Shown here one piece after another: positions 1 to 11,423 of a DNA stretch of 64,000 nt; the first letter of the stretch is position 1, and each line of letters opens with the position of its first letter. Both the position numbers and the translations under genes were made by a program. The notes beneath the pieces were generated by a model that was given only the letters and a program-made list of their open reading frames with translations, had not been told where the DNA came from and did not search any database. The stretch comes from Cheiracanthium punctorium. Its lineage: Eukaryota; Arthropoda; Arachnida; Araneae; Cheiracanthiidae. The DNA is taken from contig JAWZYV010013284.1 in assembly GCA_038373885.1 (NCBI GenBank), positions 5,001-69,000 on the forward strand. Reading direction: 5' to 3'.

Positions 1-910
1 TCAATAAATTCAATGTCTGTGCAAACAAAAATTACATCATGGTATTCAATGTATATTACATAAATCTTAAATGTATGCAGCATTAGGTATTGGCCAAATA
101 AATGTAGGATTTGTTCCACTTTCAAGAGAATTTTTCATTTTACTTTATTTTTTAACTTAGATATTGTGTTTTCAGGTAAAAACTAACATGAAGTAATTTA
201 CTATTACTTTAAAAAACATACAATTATTATATTTACATAAATTTGCATTAGCAGCGTTGTTAAACATGTAATAATCAAAGTTGTTTATTAATGTTTCATT
301 TATACGTCTTTTCAGATTGGTCCCTCGAAAGACGTATAAACGGTGCTTATATACTCAAAATCAAACAGTTTCATAAACTTTCCTTACTTTGATAAACCCT
401 CAATGAACTTTCAACAGACAAATGAAATTCTAATTAAAATAATTATAAGGGCTTGCTTTTGTGTTTACCTCCTTTTACAAAGCCCGCACGTGCAAATTGG
501 CCGGCTACGTAATAAGGGACCGTATCTATAGCCTGTTCGCCGAGTCGAGAGAACAAAACTAAATAATGACGCATGTAAACTGGCGAAGAGTAAGCACCTG
601 GCATTTTGCCAAAGCGCCAAACACAGTATGAATTTCTGCTTTCTTCCATTTACGCTGTTAGGCGCATTTAACCTTTCTTAACTCCAAACTAGAGATTGGT
701 GAAAAAATATGTAATTCTTTGGTAACCCGTTTGTTTACTTTCGTTCTCTCGTTTCCGCGAACAGACTATAAGTTGAAATCTGAAATTCTTACAGATTTTC
801 TGTACCGTGAGGAGGCAATCAGTCATTTTAATGGTTCTTCTTCCGTTCCATTCTATTCTCCCCCTCTAGGGTTATTGGGATGCTGTGTGAGGTGCTCCCA
901 AAATAAATCC
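1..910. other. AT-rich flank with no recognisable gene
   Basis: No ORF here looks like a protein. A small stem (11-bp arms, TATACGTCTTT and AAAGACGTATA, 16-nt spacer) lies near 301-339. A patch richer in GC runs from about 480 to 660 and may be an old repeat fragment; I do not recognise it. Confidence 0.5.
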
Positions 911-1207
911 TTAACCCATTTATGCCTAGTGTCCCTTTTTGGGACGGCATTTTCGCTATTAGTCGAAAACGTTATTTATTTTTCCTAGCCTTTGTTCATG
1001 AGTATTGAGCCTCAACTCTACAAAATATTTTAACATGACCAAGTAGGATGTTGATATTTCGATTTTTATGCATAATGATTTTAAAAGAAGTTGACATCAG
1101 AACTTCATCCCTTGATCAAGAAGTTGACATCAGAAATTTATCTATTATTTCTGTTATCAGTAAAAATCGAAGAAAGTCGCAAAAATATCCAAGCACAAAT
1201 GGGTTAA
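911..1207. mobile_element. piggyBac-like MITE flanked by TTAA
   Basis: Both ends sit on TTAA (911-914 and 1204-1207). The termini are inverted repeats: TTAACCCATTTATGC on the left and GCACAAATGGGTTAA on the right. TTAA target duplication plus a CCC start is the pattern of piggyBac-type elements. The interior is about 290 bp, carries a short direct repeat (GAAGTTGACATCAGAA, twice near 1088-1135) and has no transposase, so it would depend on an enzyme made elsewhere. Confidence 0.7.
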
Positions 1208-1345
1208 AACTAAACCAAGCTTGGCGATATCTTTCAAATTTGGCTAGAAACTGGAAAACGTGACAGTTCGTTACAAAGGAGAATTACAGTTAGAAATGTG
1301 ATTGGCGAAGATTGTAAAATAGTTTTAGTAAGGGATTTTAATATA

Positions 1346-1898
1346 CAGGGTGTCTACCAAATTTCTGAAAGTCAATTTCCTGACTTTTGGGAGGACCCGG
1401 GAAAAATATTCCTGACCAATGCATTTTACTTTGGGAAATTGCACAATGCCCTCCCCCTTGTCTTTATTTTTGCATATTTTGTACAACTTCTTGAAATCAA
1501 TTTTAACTGAAGTATACAGGATTAAGCTTTCATCAGTTGCGAAAACAGAAGTAATCGCATTTTCTGATAGAATTAACTAACTGTTCTTGGAAATACGGTG
1601 CCAAGCCATAAGTTACCAAGTAATCTAATTTGTCTTTTACCCTCTCGTCACGATGGATGAGCCCCCGTTTTTCTCTCCTCCTACAAACTCATCGCTTGAT
1701 GCTTTCGCAGTCCGAAAAATGCGTTGCAGTTGTTTTCGGTTTCGAGTCTGACAATTAGAGAGAAAGGGTAAAAAATGAAAAAAAAAATTGATTCTTTTGG
1801 TGAATTTTCCGGACCCATTATCCAATTTCCCGGTTTTTTGCAGACTTTCCGGACCCATTTTCCAATTTCCCAGCTTTTCCGGAGCGGTAGACACCCTG
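1346..1898. mobile_element. Non-autonomous TIR element, CAGGGTGTCTACC family, copy 1
   Basis: Starts CAGGGTGTCTACC and ends GGTAGACACCCTG, a 13-bp perfect terminal inverted repeat. ATATA lies directly outside both ends (1341-1345 and 1899-1903), read as a 5-bp target duplication. The subterminal region near 1795-1885 repeats a TTTCCGGACCCATT-type phrase. A second copy of similar length lies at 47672-48180. No transposase is visible. The ends look hAT-like, but the short target duplication does not fit hAT (8 bp), so the superfamily is left open. Confidence 0.7.
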
Positions 1899-2144
1899 AT
1901 ATAGATTTCGATTCCAAAGAAGTATTTTATGGGACAGGGAAGAAAAATACAGCACACTCATGGATTATGATACACTTTCTAAACGCTTAATAGCGTAGCC
2001 AGGTTTTTTGTTTGTTTGTTTGTTTTTTGTTTCGAGGGTGGCCGAAAACTCAAAATCTGGAATGGCAGATAACTTAGAAAAATCATAAATCGAGTTTTAA
2101 ATCGTTGCATAAACATAAAAAAAAGTTCAGTTTAGGCCTTTAGG

Positions 2145-2588
2145 TTTAGGCGCACCCATGGAGGGGGCTATGTGGGATCAAGCCCCCCCCCTCCCCCTAA
2201 AGGTGGAAAGTTAGAAGTGAAAAGAATTAAAATTTGAAAAATAAGACTAAGGGGTTATTTGTTTTCTTTTTTAAAATTGTCTTCAAATTATTTCTAAAAT
2301 ACTTCTTACTAAAAAAAAATATGTTTGTTTTAAAATAAAAACTTACAGTTTGTGTACATGAAACGCAGTTAAACTCGGTTACAACATCATTGAAAAGATC
2401 AGATAATTATATCACTCTATAATGAGTCACATTGCTCGTTGACTTGTGTTCTATGGGCAAGTCGACTAGTACAAAATATTTTGACGTTATAAGAGAGTTA
2501 TAACTATAATCGAATTTGCTATAACCGAGTTCAGCAGTATTTGTAGCAGCCCCCTCCCCCCTAAACTAAAATCCAGCGTGCGTCACTG
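2145..2588. mobile_element. hAT-like non-autonomous element, copy 1 (unoccupied paralogue)
   Basis: Its ends (TAGGCGCACCCA on the left, GTGCGTCACTG on the right) and interior match the element at 49208-50079, minus the 438-bp insertion carried there. The region around 2480-2510 is therefore a natural empty site for that insertion. The 8-bp target duplication is no longer recognisable. Runs of C and G near the ends are typical of this family. Confidence 0.65.
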
Positions 2589-2639
2589 CTTAGCTTAACC
2601 TCAAATTTCTCAAGGGAAGCTTTCAAATGTATACAAATA

Positions 2640-3036
2640 CGAGTTTTCTCCATATCTTGTTTAATTGTTTCGGGGGTAGCTGCAACACCCTCAGCTACCC
2701 CCCTATAAGTAGAATTTATAAAGGTGAAGTATAGTTAGACTAGGGAATTTCTTCACCGCGGTTTTACTCACGGTAACGCTGTTGACTGACTTTGAACAGT
2801 ATGGCGCATGCGCACGTATATAAAGTTTACGGTATCTGGACCACTTCCGAAGGAGACTTTTTGCATATCGCTCGTCTCCCTTGATCCCGTAAGCGTTCGT
2901 CAGATATAAACACACATGGAGGATTTATTTGAAATTGTTGCATTAGGAGGTATGAGTTCCGAAGAATTTGATGATAGTATTTTATAGGAATTATCAATTC
3001 CTCGAGAAGATAGTTGTTAAATAATTCGAATCTCAA
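2640..3036 (+). other. Possible transposon 5' end: TATA box and 23-codon ORF
   Basis: GTATATAAAG at 2816-2825 looks like a TATA box. About 95 bp downstream is an ATG opening a short reading frame, MEDLFEIVALGGMSSEEFDD and three more residues, then TAG. Base composition is richer in GC than the surroundings. It could be the truncated start of a transposase gene or simply chance. No family was recognised. Confidence 0.25.
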
Positions 3037-4379
3037 GAAATATTCATAAATAAATTAAACACACTGCGTCTGCGAACATTACATGTAAACAAACCTGTAA
3101 CCCATATAACACTTTTTAATTCGTCTATAATTATCTTATTTAAAATTATAAAAACTCGGATTTTTAATTCATTTATAATTATTTTAAGTTTTTATCTACT
3201 GTATATATGGTCAAGGATTTGTGTCCAGTGGTTCTAACTGCATTTGAAAGAAAAAATAATTAATTCATGGGGATTTTATTAATTCTAAAAATAAAGTTCA
3301 TTAAAATTTAACCGTATTTTCCTAAAGCTATCCAAATACACAAAAAATAAAAATAAACACATAATAATAATAAATTTGTATTTTAATTATTAATTTGAAA
3401 CTAAAAATTATGTTTTAATTTGCTTATAACTATTTTCAGAGGATTTCATTAATTTTATAAATTAATTTTGTTTAAATTTTTATACATTTTTTAAAAGCAA
3501 TGCACTGCAAATACGGGGGGAGGGAATAATTCCAGAGGAAAAAAATTATTTTCCTGCCGCTAGATGGCGAGACCAAAAAAAAATGATTCAATACAAGAAC
3601 TTCTGTGTGTGTGAAATTCAATAAAGACATCCAATACTATTTTCGTCAAGATTTCAGGCTAAAAACTAGTGTAGGTTTAATTAAGTTAACTTTTACAGTA
3701 AACCTCGTTTCTTTGTAGGCTATATTTATTCACATTATCTTAGGAATGTTAAATATTTATTCAATTAAAGCATTATTATCATTCATAAAATGAAGGAAGC
3801 ATTATTGGGTTTTTTAATTAAGAAAAAGTAATTATTACAATTTACATTTTGTCCCCAATTACTGTTTTACATTTTGGGGGACAAACTGAAAAAAAAAAAA
3901 AAAGAAATCTGAAATTGCGGACGCTTTGTCACCTTATGTAAAACAGATTTTAACATAAGAATCAATGGTAGCATCCAAACCTCCCCGTTCTTCTTGAGAA
4001 TACAATAACTAAAATGAATTCTTTAATTTTATTATCATTATCTTATAGTATAATTTTATTATTCTACACAAAAAAAAAGTGTGATTTTTCAATATAGTAT
4101 GCCGTTTTCCAAGTAGTTGCAGCTTTAACCGTTAGGTAGCGCATTCGGGCGCGTTCACCAATTCGGCTGTGGCAAACTAAAAAAAGAGGTATTCCTTGCG
4201 TCATTCTGCTATTTTCTAAAGATTCGTAAGCTAGGTATTATGTTCGATTAAAATTTTTCGATTTCGCTTAAAGAGCAATCGATAACATGCAAAGTGAAGA
4301 TAAATTTTGTTTATGTCTTGAGGAATTCATGAAAAAATGAAATAATTTATTAAAATTGTAGAGTTACAAGTTTTCTATT
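3037..4379. other. AT-rich upstream region of VPS11
   Basis: Mostly low-complexity AT sequence. The last 250 bp before the ATG include a GC-richer block (about 4135-4175, with GCATTCGGGCGCGTTCACC) that is a reasonable core-promoter candidate for VPS11. An AG acceptor-like site (ATTGTAG, ending 4361) precedes the ATG, and a GTAAGC donor-like site lies near 4227. A short 5' UTR intron is possible but unproven. Confidence 0.35.
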
Positions 4380-7115
4380 ATGGCATTTTTACAATGGAGA
4401 AGGTTCAATTTTTTTGAGAAGGAAGTTGTTAAAGATCCTGAAACTTCTCAGGTATTTGAAAAACTGAAACAAATAAATGTTACTTGCACGACAAGTGGGA
4501 GGGGACAGATAATAATTGGTGATGTTGAAGGAAATATTTATTATTTAAATCGTCAGTTTCAGTTGTCATCTTTCAAAGCTTATGAGCTAAATGTTAGTTT
4601 TGTCGAACACCTTCGGTTAAATCCTTTCCTTGTCTCTGTTGGAGCAGACGAGCCAGGACTGAATCCTTTGATAAAAGTATGGAATGTTGAGAAACCTGAT
4701 CGGATTGGAAAACCACTGTGCTTGCGAACAATCAGACCCCAAGGTGTGTCATCAGCTGTCACAGCATTTGCTGTTCATGAAAATTTAAATTTAATCGCAG
4801 TCGGATTTTCCGATAGCAGCTTATTGTTTGCGAGAGGTGATATAACTCGAGAAAGGCAAAGTAAACAAAAAGTATTCAAAGTGAGTTCAAGTCCGTTAAC
4901 AGGACTTGCCTTCAGAACTCAAGGTAAGCAAATTTATTTGTTTGCTGCCACAACTAGTGAAATTTATTCTTTCAATCTGTCTGTTAAAGACAAAGAAACT
5001 AGAATACTTCTCGATACCCACGGTTGCTCACCTAAATGTTCAGTTATGAGTGATGGGAAACAAGATCATCAATTCGTGATTGGTCGTCATGATGCTGTGT
5101 ATTTCTATCAACATGACGGTAGAGGCCCATGCTTGGCCTTTGAAGGTGAAAAAATCTTATTGCATTGGTTTCGAAGTTATTTAGTTGTTGTTGGTAAAGA
5201 TACTAAAGCAGTGCATGCTTCAGGAATAACATCACCTCCTATTGAGATGAACATTGTAACAGTTTATGATATACAGAATAAATTTATTGCTTATTCAGCT
5301 CCATTACCTGCTGTTGTTGATATTATATCTGAATGGGGTTCTTTATACATATTATCTCAAGATGGGAAATTGTTTACTTTACAAGAGAAAGATACTCAAA
5401 CTAAACTTGACATGCTGTTTAAAAAGAACCAGTATGCTCTAGCAATCAGTCTAGCAAAAAGCCAGCAGTATGATGAAGATGGGTTAATAGATATATTTAG
5501 GCAATATGGTGATCATTTATATGGTAAGGGAGATCATGATGGTGCTATAGCGCAGTATATAAAAACTATTGGAAAGTTAGAGGCTTCCTATGTTATAAGA
5601 AAATTTTTGGATGCACAGAGGATACATAACTTAACGGCCTATTTACAAGCTCTTCACAAAAAAGATTTGGCCACTGAAGATCATACTACACTCCTACTTA
5701 ATTGTTATACTAAATTGAAAGATATCTCTAAATTAGATGAATTTATTATGACAAAAGACAGAGAAATTCATTTTGATGTTGAAACTGCAATGAAAGTATG
5801 TCGCCAAGCAGGCTACTATAAGCATGCTTTATACTTAGCCGAACACCATAATCAGCATGATTGGTACCTTAAAATTCTTCTTGAAGATCTCAAAGATTAT
5901 GACAAAGCCTTAAAGTATATTTCTAAGTTGGACTTTGAAGCAGCTGAGGGAAATATGAAGTCGTACGGAAAAGTTTTAATGGCAGAAGTTCCTGAACAAA
6001 CAACCCAGCTTTTGAAAAGGTTGTGTACTGATTATAATCCAGCTCTGATTTCTGAGAAACCCCAGTCTGCAAATCCTGAGGAATTTATTCATATATTTGT
6101 CAATAATGCTGATAGACTTTTGGAATTTCTGGAGCATATGATAAAGATTCGACCATCATCATCAAGTCTTGTGTACAACACATACTTAGAACTCTGTTTA
6201 AAAGCATTCAGCAAAGAAACTGACGAAACCATTAAAAAGAAAAGAGAAGTTAGGTTAATGGACATGCTTAAGAATTCGGAAGCCAGTTATAGTATCAATC
6301 AAGCTCTCGTTTTATGCCAGATGAGTGATTTTAAACCTGGGATATTGCACCTGTACGAAAAAGCAAAATTATATCAGCAGATAATTTTTTACCACATTGA
6401 AAACCGTGATTTAGATGCCATAATGAAAACATGTGAGCGATTTGGTACTTATGATCCAAATTTATGGGTGCAGGCTTTGTGGTTCTTTTGTCAAGAGGAA
6501 AAAAATCAAAAGCCGTATATAATCACAATACTTAATGAAATTGAAAAAAATAATCTTCTGTCACCAATCCTTGTTGTAGATATAATGGCCAAGAGTCATA
6601 CGGCAACATTAGATCTAATTAAGGATTACATCATCCGATATTTGCAGAAAGAAAATGATCAGATTGCCGAAGATGAGAGATTAATCAAACAGTACAGGGA
6701 AGAAACTGAAAAAATGAGAAATCAGATGGAAGAATTGAGAACTAATCCAAAGATTTTTCAAGTTTCTAAATGCAGCGGATGTAATCATCAACTCGAACTG
6801 CCCTCGGTTCATTTTCTTTGTGGACATTCCTATCACCAACAGTGTTTTGAAAATTACAGCGCAGAGCATGATTCTGAATGTCCCCTGTGTTTGTCAGAAA
6901 ATCAAAAAGTGTTAGGCATCATAAAAGCTCAAGAACAAAACAAAGATCTCCATGAACAGTTCCATCACCAGTTGGAAAGGTCTGATGATGGGTTTTCAGT
7001 TGTGGCGGATTACTTTGGACGGGGTGTTTTTAACAAGGTCACTATTGTCACCGATACCCCTCGTCCTGCTGTTCGAAATGAGGATGTTTTAAATCCTTTC
7101 TACCAAGATATGTAA
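4380..7115 (+). CDS. VPS11: VPS11, core subunit of HOPS/CORVET (intronless)
   Basis: Encodes a 911-residue protein; human VPS11 is about 940. VPS11 is the scaffold of the CORVET and HOPS complexes, which tether endosomes and lysosomes/vacuoles before SNARE fusion. It binds the other class C Vps proteins and carries a C-terminal RING. Seen here: an N-terminal half of beta-propeller type, a helical clathrin-heavy-chain-repeat-like middle (roughly 390-730), a short coiled coil (about 745-790) and a RING-H2 with ligands C798, C801, C814, H816, H819, C822, C834 and C837. After it comes the family's conserved tail ADYFGRGVFNK. The start has A at -3 and G at +4, and an in-frame TAG lies 7 codons upstream (4359-4361). 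The whole reading frame is one exon, whereas vertebrate VPS11 has many. Identity is very likely. Confidence 0.95.
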   Translation: MAFLQWRRFNFFEKEVVKDPETSQVFEKLKQINVTCTTSGRGQIIIGDVEGNIYYLNRQFQLSSFKAYELNVSFVEHLRLNPFLVSVGADEPGLNPLIKVWNVEKPDRIGKPLCLRTIRPQGVSSAVTAFAVHENLNLIAVGFSDSSLLFARGDITRERQSKQKVFKVSSSPLTGLAFRTQGKQIYLFAATTSEIYSFNLSVKDKETRILLDTHGCSPKCSVMSDGKQDHQFVIGRHDAVYFYQHDGRGPCLAFEGEKILLHWFRSYLVVVGKDTKAVHASGITSPPIEMNIVTVYDIQNKFIAYSAPLPAVVDIISEWGSLYILSQDGKLFTLQEKDTQTKLDMLFKKNQYALAISLAKSQQYDEDGLIDIFRQYGDHLYGKGDHDGAIAQYIKTIGKLEASYVIRKFLDAQRIHNLTAYLQALHKKDLATEDHTTLLLNCYTKLKDISKLDEFIMTKDREIHFDVETAMKVCRQAGYYKHALYLAEHHNQHDWYLKILLEDLKDYDKALKYISKLDFEAAEGNMKSYGKVLMAEVPEQTTQLLKRLCTDYNPALISEKPQSANPEEFIHIFVNNADRLLEFLEHMIKIRPSSSSLVYNTYLELCLKAFSKETDETIKKKREVRLMDMLKNSEASYSINQALVLCQMSDFKPGILHLYEKAKLYQQIIFYHIENRDLDAIMKTCERFGTYDPNLWVQALWFFCQEEKNQKPYIITILNEIEKNNLLSPILVVDIMAKSHTATLDLIKDYIIRYLQKENDQIAEDERLIKQYREETEKMRNQMEELRTNPKIFQVSKCSGCNHQLELPSVHFLCGHSYHQQCFENYSAEHDSECPLCLSENQKVLGIIKAQEQNKDLHEQFHHQLERSDDGFSVVADYFGRGVFNKVTIVTDTPRPAVRNEDVLNPFYQDM

Positions 7116-9540
7116 ATTGATGGTGATTTATTGAATTATTTTCAGATTCTTTGCTATTTATGATGATTTAGGTTCTAGTTATTCTCTAACAATTAAATCA
7201 TATTGTTAAAGAAAATTATGCAAAATGTATTTTATGACTAGAGGTATAAGGCAAAAATATTCTCTTAATGTAACAAATAGAAATTGAGATTATTCTGTCT
7301 TGGAAATGATAAAAATGAGTTGCAAATTTGATTTATATTATGAAACAAACAATTCATTTTTATTGCCTGGAAGATTAATGACAGATTTCAATTGGATAAT
7401 ATTCTGTGGATTGTGGCTGTAAAACATTTTGGTCTGATTGTTGACTAATGATTTTTGTCATTTGTCACTGAAGTAAATTGAAAGTCCATTTTAAAAGTAA
7501 TAATTTTAAGATTGACAGAGGCAAAATTTTTGTATGTGTAACTATTTGATTAAATTATTTATCTAGTTGTATTTAATTGGGATGGAGGGGGCGCACTGTA
7601 AAACCTGTCTTTAACAGACCCTTTACTAAGAAAGAGTTGTTTTAAACTAAAATATTTCTTGATCCAATGAATTTAGTATTTTCCACCCCTTTTTGACTTT
7701 AGAATTCTTGGTGACTTTTAAAAAAGAAATTCAGCCATCATTGTGGTTGAAGGCACTCCCAGATAATATAGACCAGGGTTTTCAAACTATGCTCTGTGGA
7801 GCATTGAGTGTTCCTTGCATAGACAGCAAGGGCTCCCCAAAAAAGTATTTTGTTGCTTTAGCCTTCAACTCACTAGTCAAAAATTTATGCAAGGTACTTG
7901 GCTGACTCTCAAAATGCTTTGTTAGAGAAAAAGTTTGAGAAACTGATATTGATGAACATGCGAATGATGTTCCCAGAAAATTTTCAAGTTTGCAGACAGA
8001 TTTGGCTTTTTTTTTAATTTCTTTATTAAGCTTTCATTTAAAAGTAGTAGTAATGGATAAAAATATACTGTAATACTTTGAACTGTGTTATTTTAAAATA
8101 ATGTAGCAAGATTACTCAAGACATGTAGTGGTTTGTTTGTTCTAATTTTTAAGAAATTATTTGAGTTTGCAAACAGTTTTACATTTTATTTAGGTCTGGT
8201 TGCAGAAAATCTCAGTTCTGCAGAGGATTTCTTTACTTCTAACTGTACAAAAATTGGCTCAATTATTGCTGTCAAAAATTCTTCAGCAAAGGGTGGCACA
8301 TACTAAATCTGCATCAAATATAGAGCTCATTGTTGTATGAATACTTGAAACTGAAAAATAATTTCTTTATTTATAATCCCATACAAGACAGGTTTTGCAT
8401 TTCTTTCTTTTTTTCTAAAGAGGGGTTTGTGTATTGATTTACAAATAAAATCTTCAATTAATTAGTATAGTTAAAATGTTTTTGTACCATACAATTTCAA
8501 ATTTGTATATTCAGAATTCAAGTGATGCAATAAAACCTTGATCCATACTTTCCTTTTGTTTGACAGACTGATATAAAATGAAAGATTCTTCATGAAATTC
8601 TGTCAGCTGAAAAGAAATCAAGCTTAATCATTTATTGATATTATGCTTTATATGGTTTCACTAAGTAGGCCACTTTTTTTTCCCCCCACCTACATTTAAG
8701 TAGGGCCATAACCAGAGATGGTTGACCCCCAGAGCAACAGATAACAGTAAACTGCTTGCATTTCATTTTTTCTCCCAATCTAAATGCCTTTTTTCTTATA
8801 TTTCATTGTTTAAAAATTTTTTGGTCAATGTCACATTTAAATATGTCCAAGTGATATATTTTTTTTAAATTCTGTTAAGTCTTAAAGAATGGGCATCCTG
8901 AAAAGACATTCCAATCTAATGAGTTAGTAATGTGAAAATTTAGAATTTTTACATAATTATTTTTTTAATGCTGTTGACAAAGTTTTGCTTTTTTCATAAA
9001 ATTAAGTGTTAATTAATTTACAATAAGTATAGTAGCTTTATGATGGCTACTTTTTCAGATTGATAATAATTAGATTCCCCTCCACTTTAAAAGTGCTAAA
9101 TGGTTAGCATAATTTCTTCCATTCTAAAATTGCATTTATGAAAAATTAAGAATTAATGAATGATTATTGAAAAGTTAAAAATGAATTCAGAACAGATTCC
9201 TAATTTATCTGCAAATACTGGCTTAAAATAAACTAAGTTATACTCTAGTGTTGAGACAACTGTTAATTTTGCCGTTTGCCATGCAATCAAATGCAAAATA
9301 TTATAAATAATATATAGAGACATTTTGGATTGAGGTTTTACTGTATGTGATATCAAATGTTGTTTAGCCTATAATTTCTAGTTGTGTTATATTTTACTGT
9401 TACTATCAGTAAAATCTGTTATTATTAGTAAGTTTATAAAAATATTAATCTGTATAACTGGTACTTTGTTTTCATATATCCAATCACACTATCTTCATAA
9501 AATATCATACTACCTTATTAATATAGAGGGGTGAGTGGAG
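7116..9540. other. 3' flank of VPS11, no gene
   Basis: AT-rich sequence following the stop codon. An ATTAAA lies near 7194 and AATAAA motifs near 8445 and 8529, any of which could serve as a poly(A) signal. Apart from the hAT MITE at 7774-7945, I see no further feature. Confidence 0.4.
7774..7945. mobile_element. hAT-type MITE in VPS11 3' flank
   Basis: Starts CAGGGTTTTCAAACTATG and ends AAAGTTTGAGAAACTG. The ends pair as an imperfect terminal inverted repeat of the common hAT/Charlie type (CAGGGNTTNTCAAACT). Flanking 8-mers ATATAGAC and ATATTGAT agree at 6 of 8 positions, consistent with an aged 8-bp target duplication. Length is 172 bp and there is no coding capacity. Confidence 0.65.
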
Positions 9541-11382
9541 ATTTTAGAACTGAATACAGGGGTTGCCATCGACTATTTTAAACTTATATCAACCCATTTG
9601 CCAAATTTTATTTTGCCAGAAACCATTAAGAAGTACAATCACCAATATTTTTGCCAAAACATATTTTCTTTCGGTAAATTAATTGGCTAAGCTTTAGTAT
9701 ACACTACTACATTTTTATTTTTTTTTTGTCGCCAATGATGGCGATAACTGACTTTTTGTGGCAACCCAATCGACTCGGTTTGACGATATTGCATGGAAGG
9801 TATTTACGGCAACCCTTTCGGTCAGCCAATCAGCGAGCCGGGAGGTCTGAGTTCTTATTTTTTTTTTGTTGCCGAACTGGGATTAGGACGCAAAAAAGTA
9901 CTGTACTTTTTTTTGGATTTTTGGTTAGGATTTTATGATTTTTAAGTATTTTAAGGTGGCTGCTAAGTTTGCATCTTGTAATTACCCCTTCGCCGCTAAT
10001 GTAGTTAAAAAATCAGGGTATTTTTGAACAAAATTTAACAATAAGTTGTCGGGTAAAAAAAACCACATGCAGGAATAAAGGGGTGGCTAATATATAATTT
10101 TTTTATGAGCTATTTCTTAGTGGACCAGGAGAAGTTTTTGGAATTTTTGTGGGAAACATCCTTTTGGAGATATTTTTGATAACATATAATATTGTTCCGC
10201 GTTTCATCGTGTGGGGTGACACGTGAAGCAGGCTCCTAGTGCCTCACTCTGGTAACTGTGCACTATTTGTACAGGCGAATGGCTTCACAATTTTTGGCTT
10301 TTTTCTTAAAACGCTCGACTTATTTTCTTATTTTTCCAGTTTCTTGACTACATTTTTCGTCAAAAATAAACGGGGAGGTTGAGGGGGGGCTCTGCCCCCC
10401 TCACATAAAAATACCATTATTTGTGAAATTTACGTTTTTCAAATTTTTAACCCTAAATTCTTGTGAGAAAATGTGATTCCTATGTCCATCAATTCTTAAA
10501 TTTCCTTGAATTTTTTCGTGTTTAGATTCCTAACCCAAAATTTTTTCTAGAATTCTTCTGCTTCTAATAGTTTTTGCGCTTTCGGAAACGCATTTTTATG
10601 GCCCTAAATCCTTCTTCAAAAACATGAATTCTATGTTCGTCGAATCTTAAATTTTCTTGAATTTATAATTGTTTACATTCTTAACCCTAAATTTTTGTGG
10701 AATGCTTGTAGTTCTTATAGTTTTTCCGGTTTCGGAAACGTTGTTTCACGGCCATTTTTACATTTCTAACCCTAAATTTTTTGTGGAATTCTTCTAATTC
10801 TCATAGCTTTTCCGCTTTCGGATTCGGAAATGTGGTTTCACGGCCATTGTTTTATTTTTCGCGCCGTCGCAAACGGCATTTTTGGCCGCTTCTCTTTTTC
10901 TTTGGCGAAATCGAAAACGGCCTTGCCGCCAAAAAAAATTGCCAAAAATGCAGGTAGGATGTATACCAAAGCTGCCCCAATTAATTTTATTTTGGACTAT
11001 ATTCCGTATACGGTGCTTTGTTTACATGTCAATGGTTTGTTTACAAATCATTGGCGAACAATCTGACGCGAGAGTGAGCGATGCACCGCCAACTGCCGGT
11101 GGTAGTTGTGACTGGCAACCATAAAGAATACGTGTTTCGTCAGGTTTGGGAATTTGAAATTGTTTGCGTTATTGATGGAAGGGAATGAAATGTGTTATGT
11201 TAATATAAGAAAAGAATTTGTGGGTGTTTGTTAGAAATATAGTACGTTATAAGCCGGTGGGTGTTTGGGACATTTCTGAGCGGTTATTTACCAAAAAAAT
11301 AGAGGTAAGTGTTCTTTTTTAACGAATCTTTCGATGTTTAAGGTTTTTAATGTGAATTTTAAATTGATATTTGAAGTGTTTA
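9540..11382. repeat. Complex repeat region with degenerate arrays
   Basis: GC content rises and the same phrases recur. Between about 10440 and 10860 a degenerate unit appears several times, containing AACCCTAAATTTTT, GAATTCTTCTAATTCTCATAG and TTTCGGAAACG. At 11095-11240 lies a copy of the arm of the inverted repeat at 12384-12567 (ACTGGCAACCATAAA onwards), followed by AAGCCGGTGGGTGTT. This ties the region to the repeats at 11383-13000. It is probably one large transposon or a compound of several. No termini were defined and no protein is recognisable. Confidence 0.45.
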
Positions 11383-11423
11383 TGTTTTCGTAAGTGCTAT
11401 TCACTAATCATACTGACTTTATA

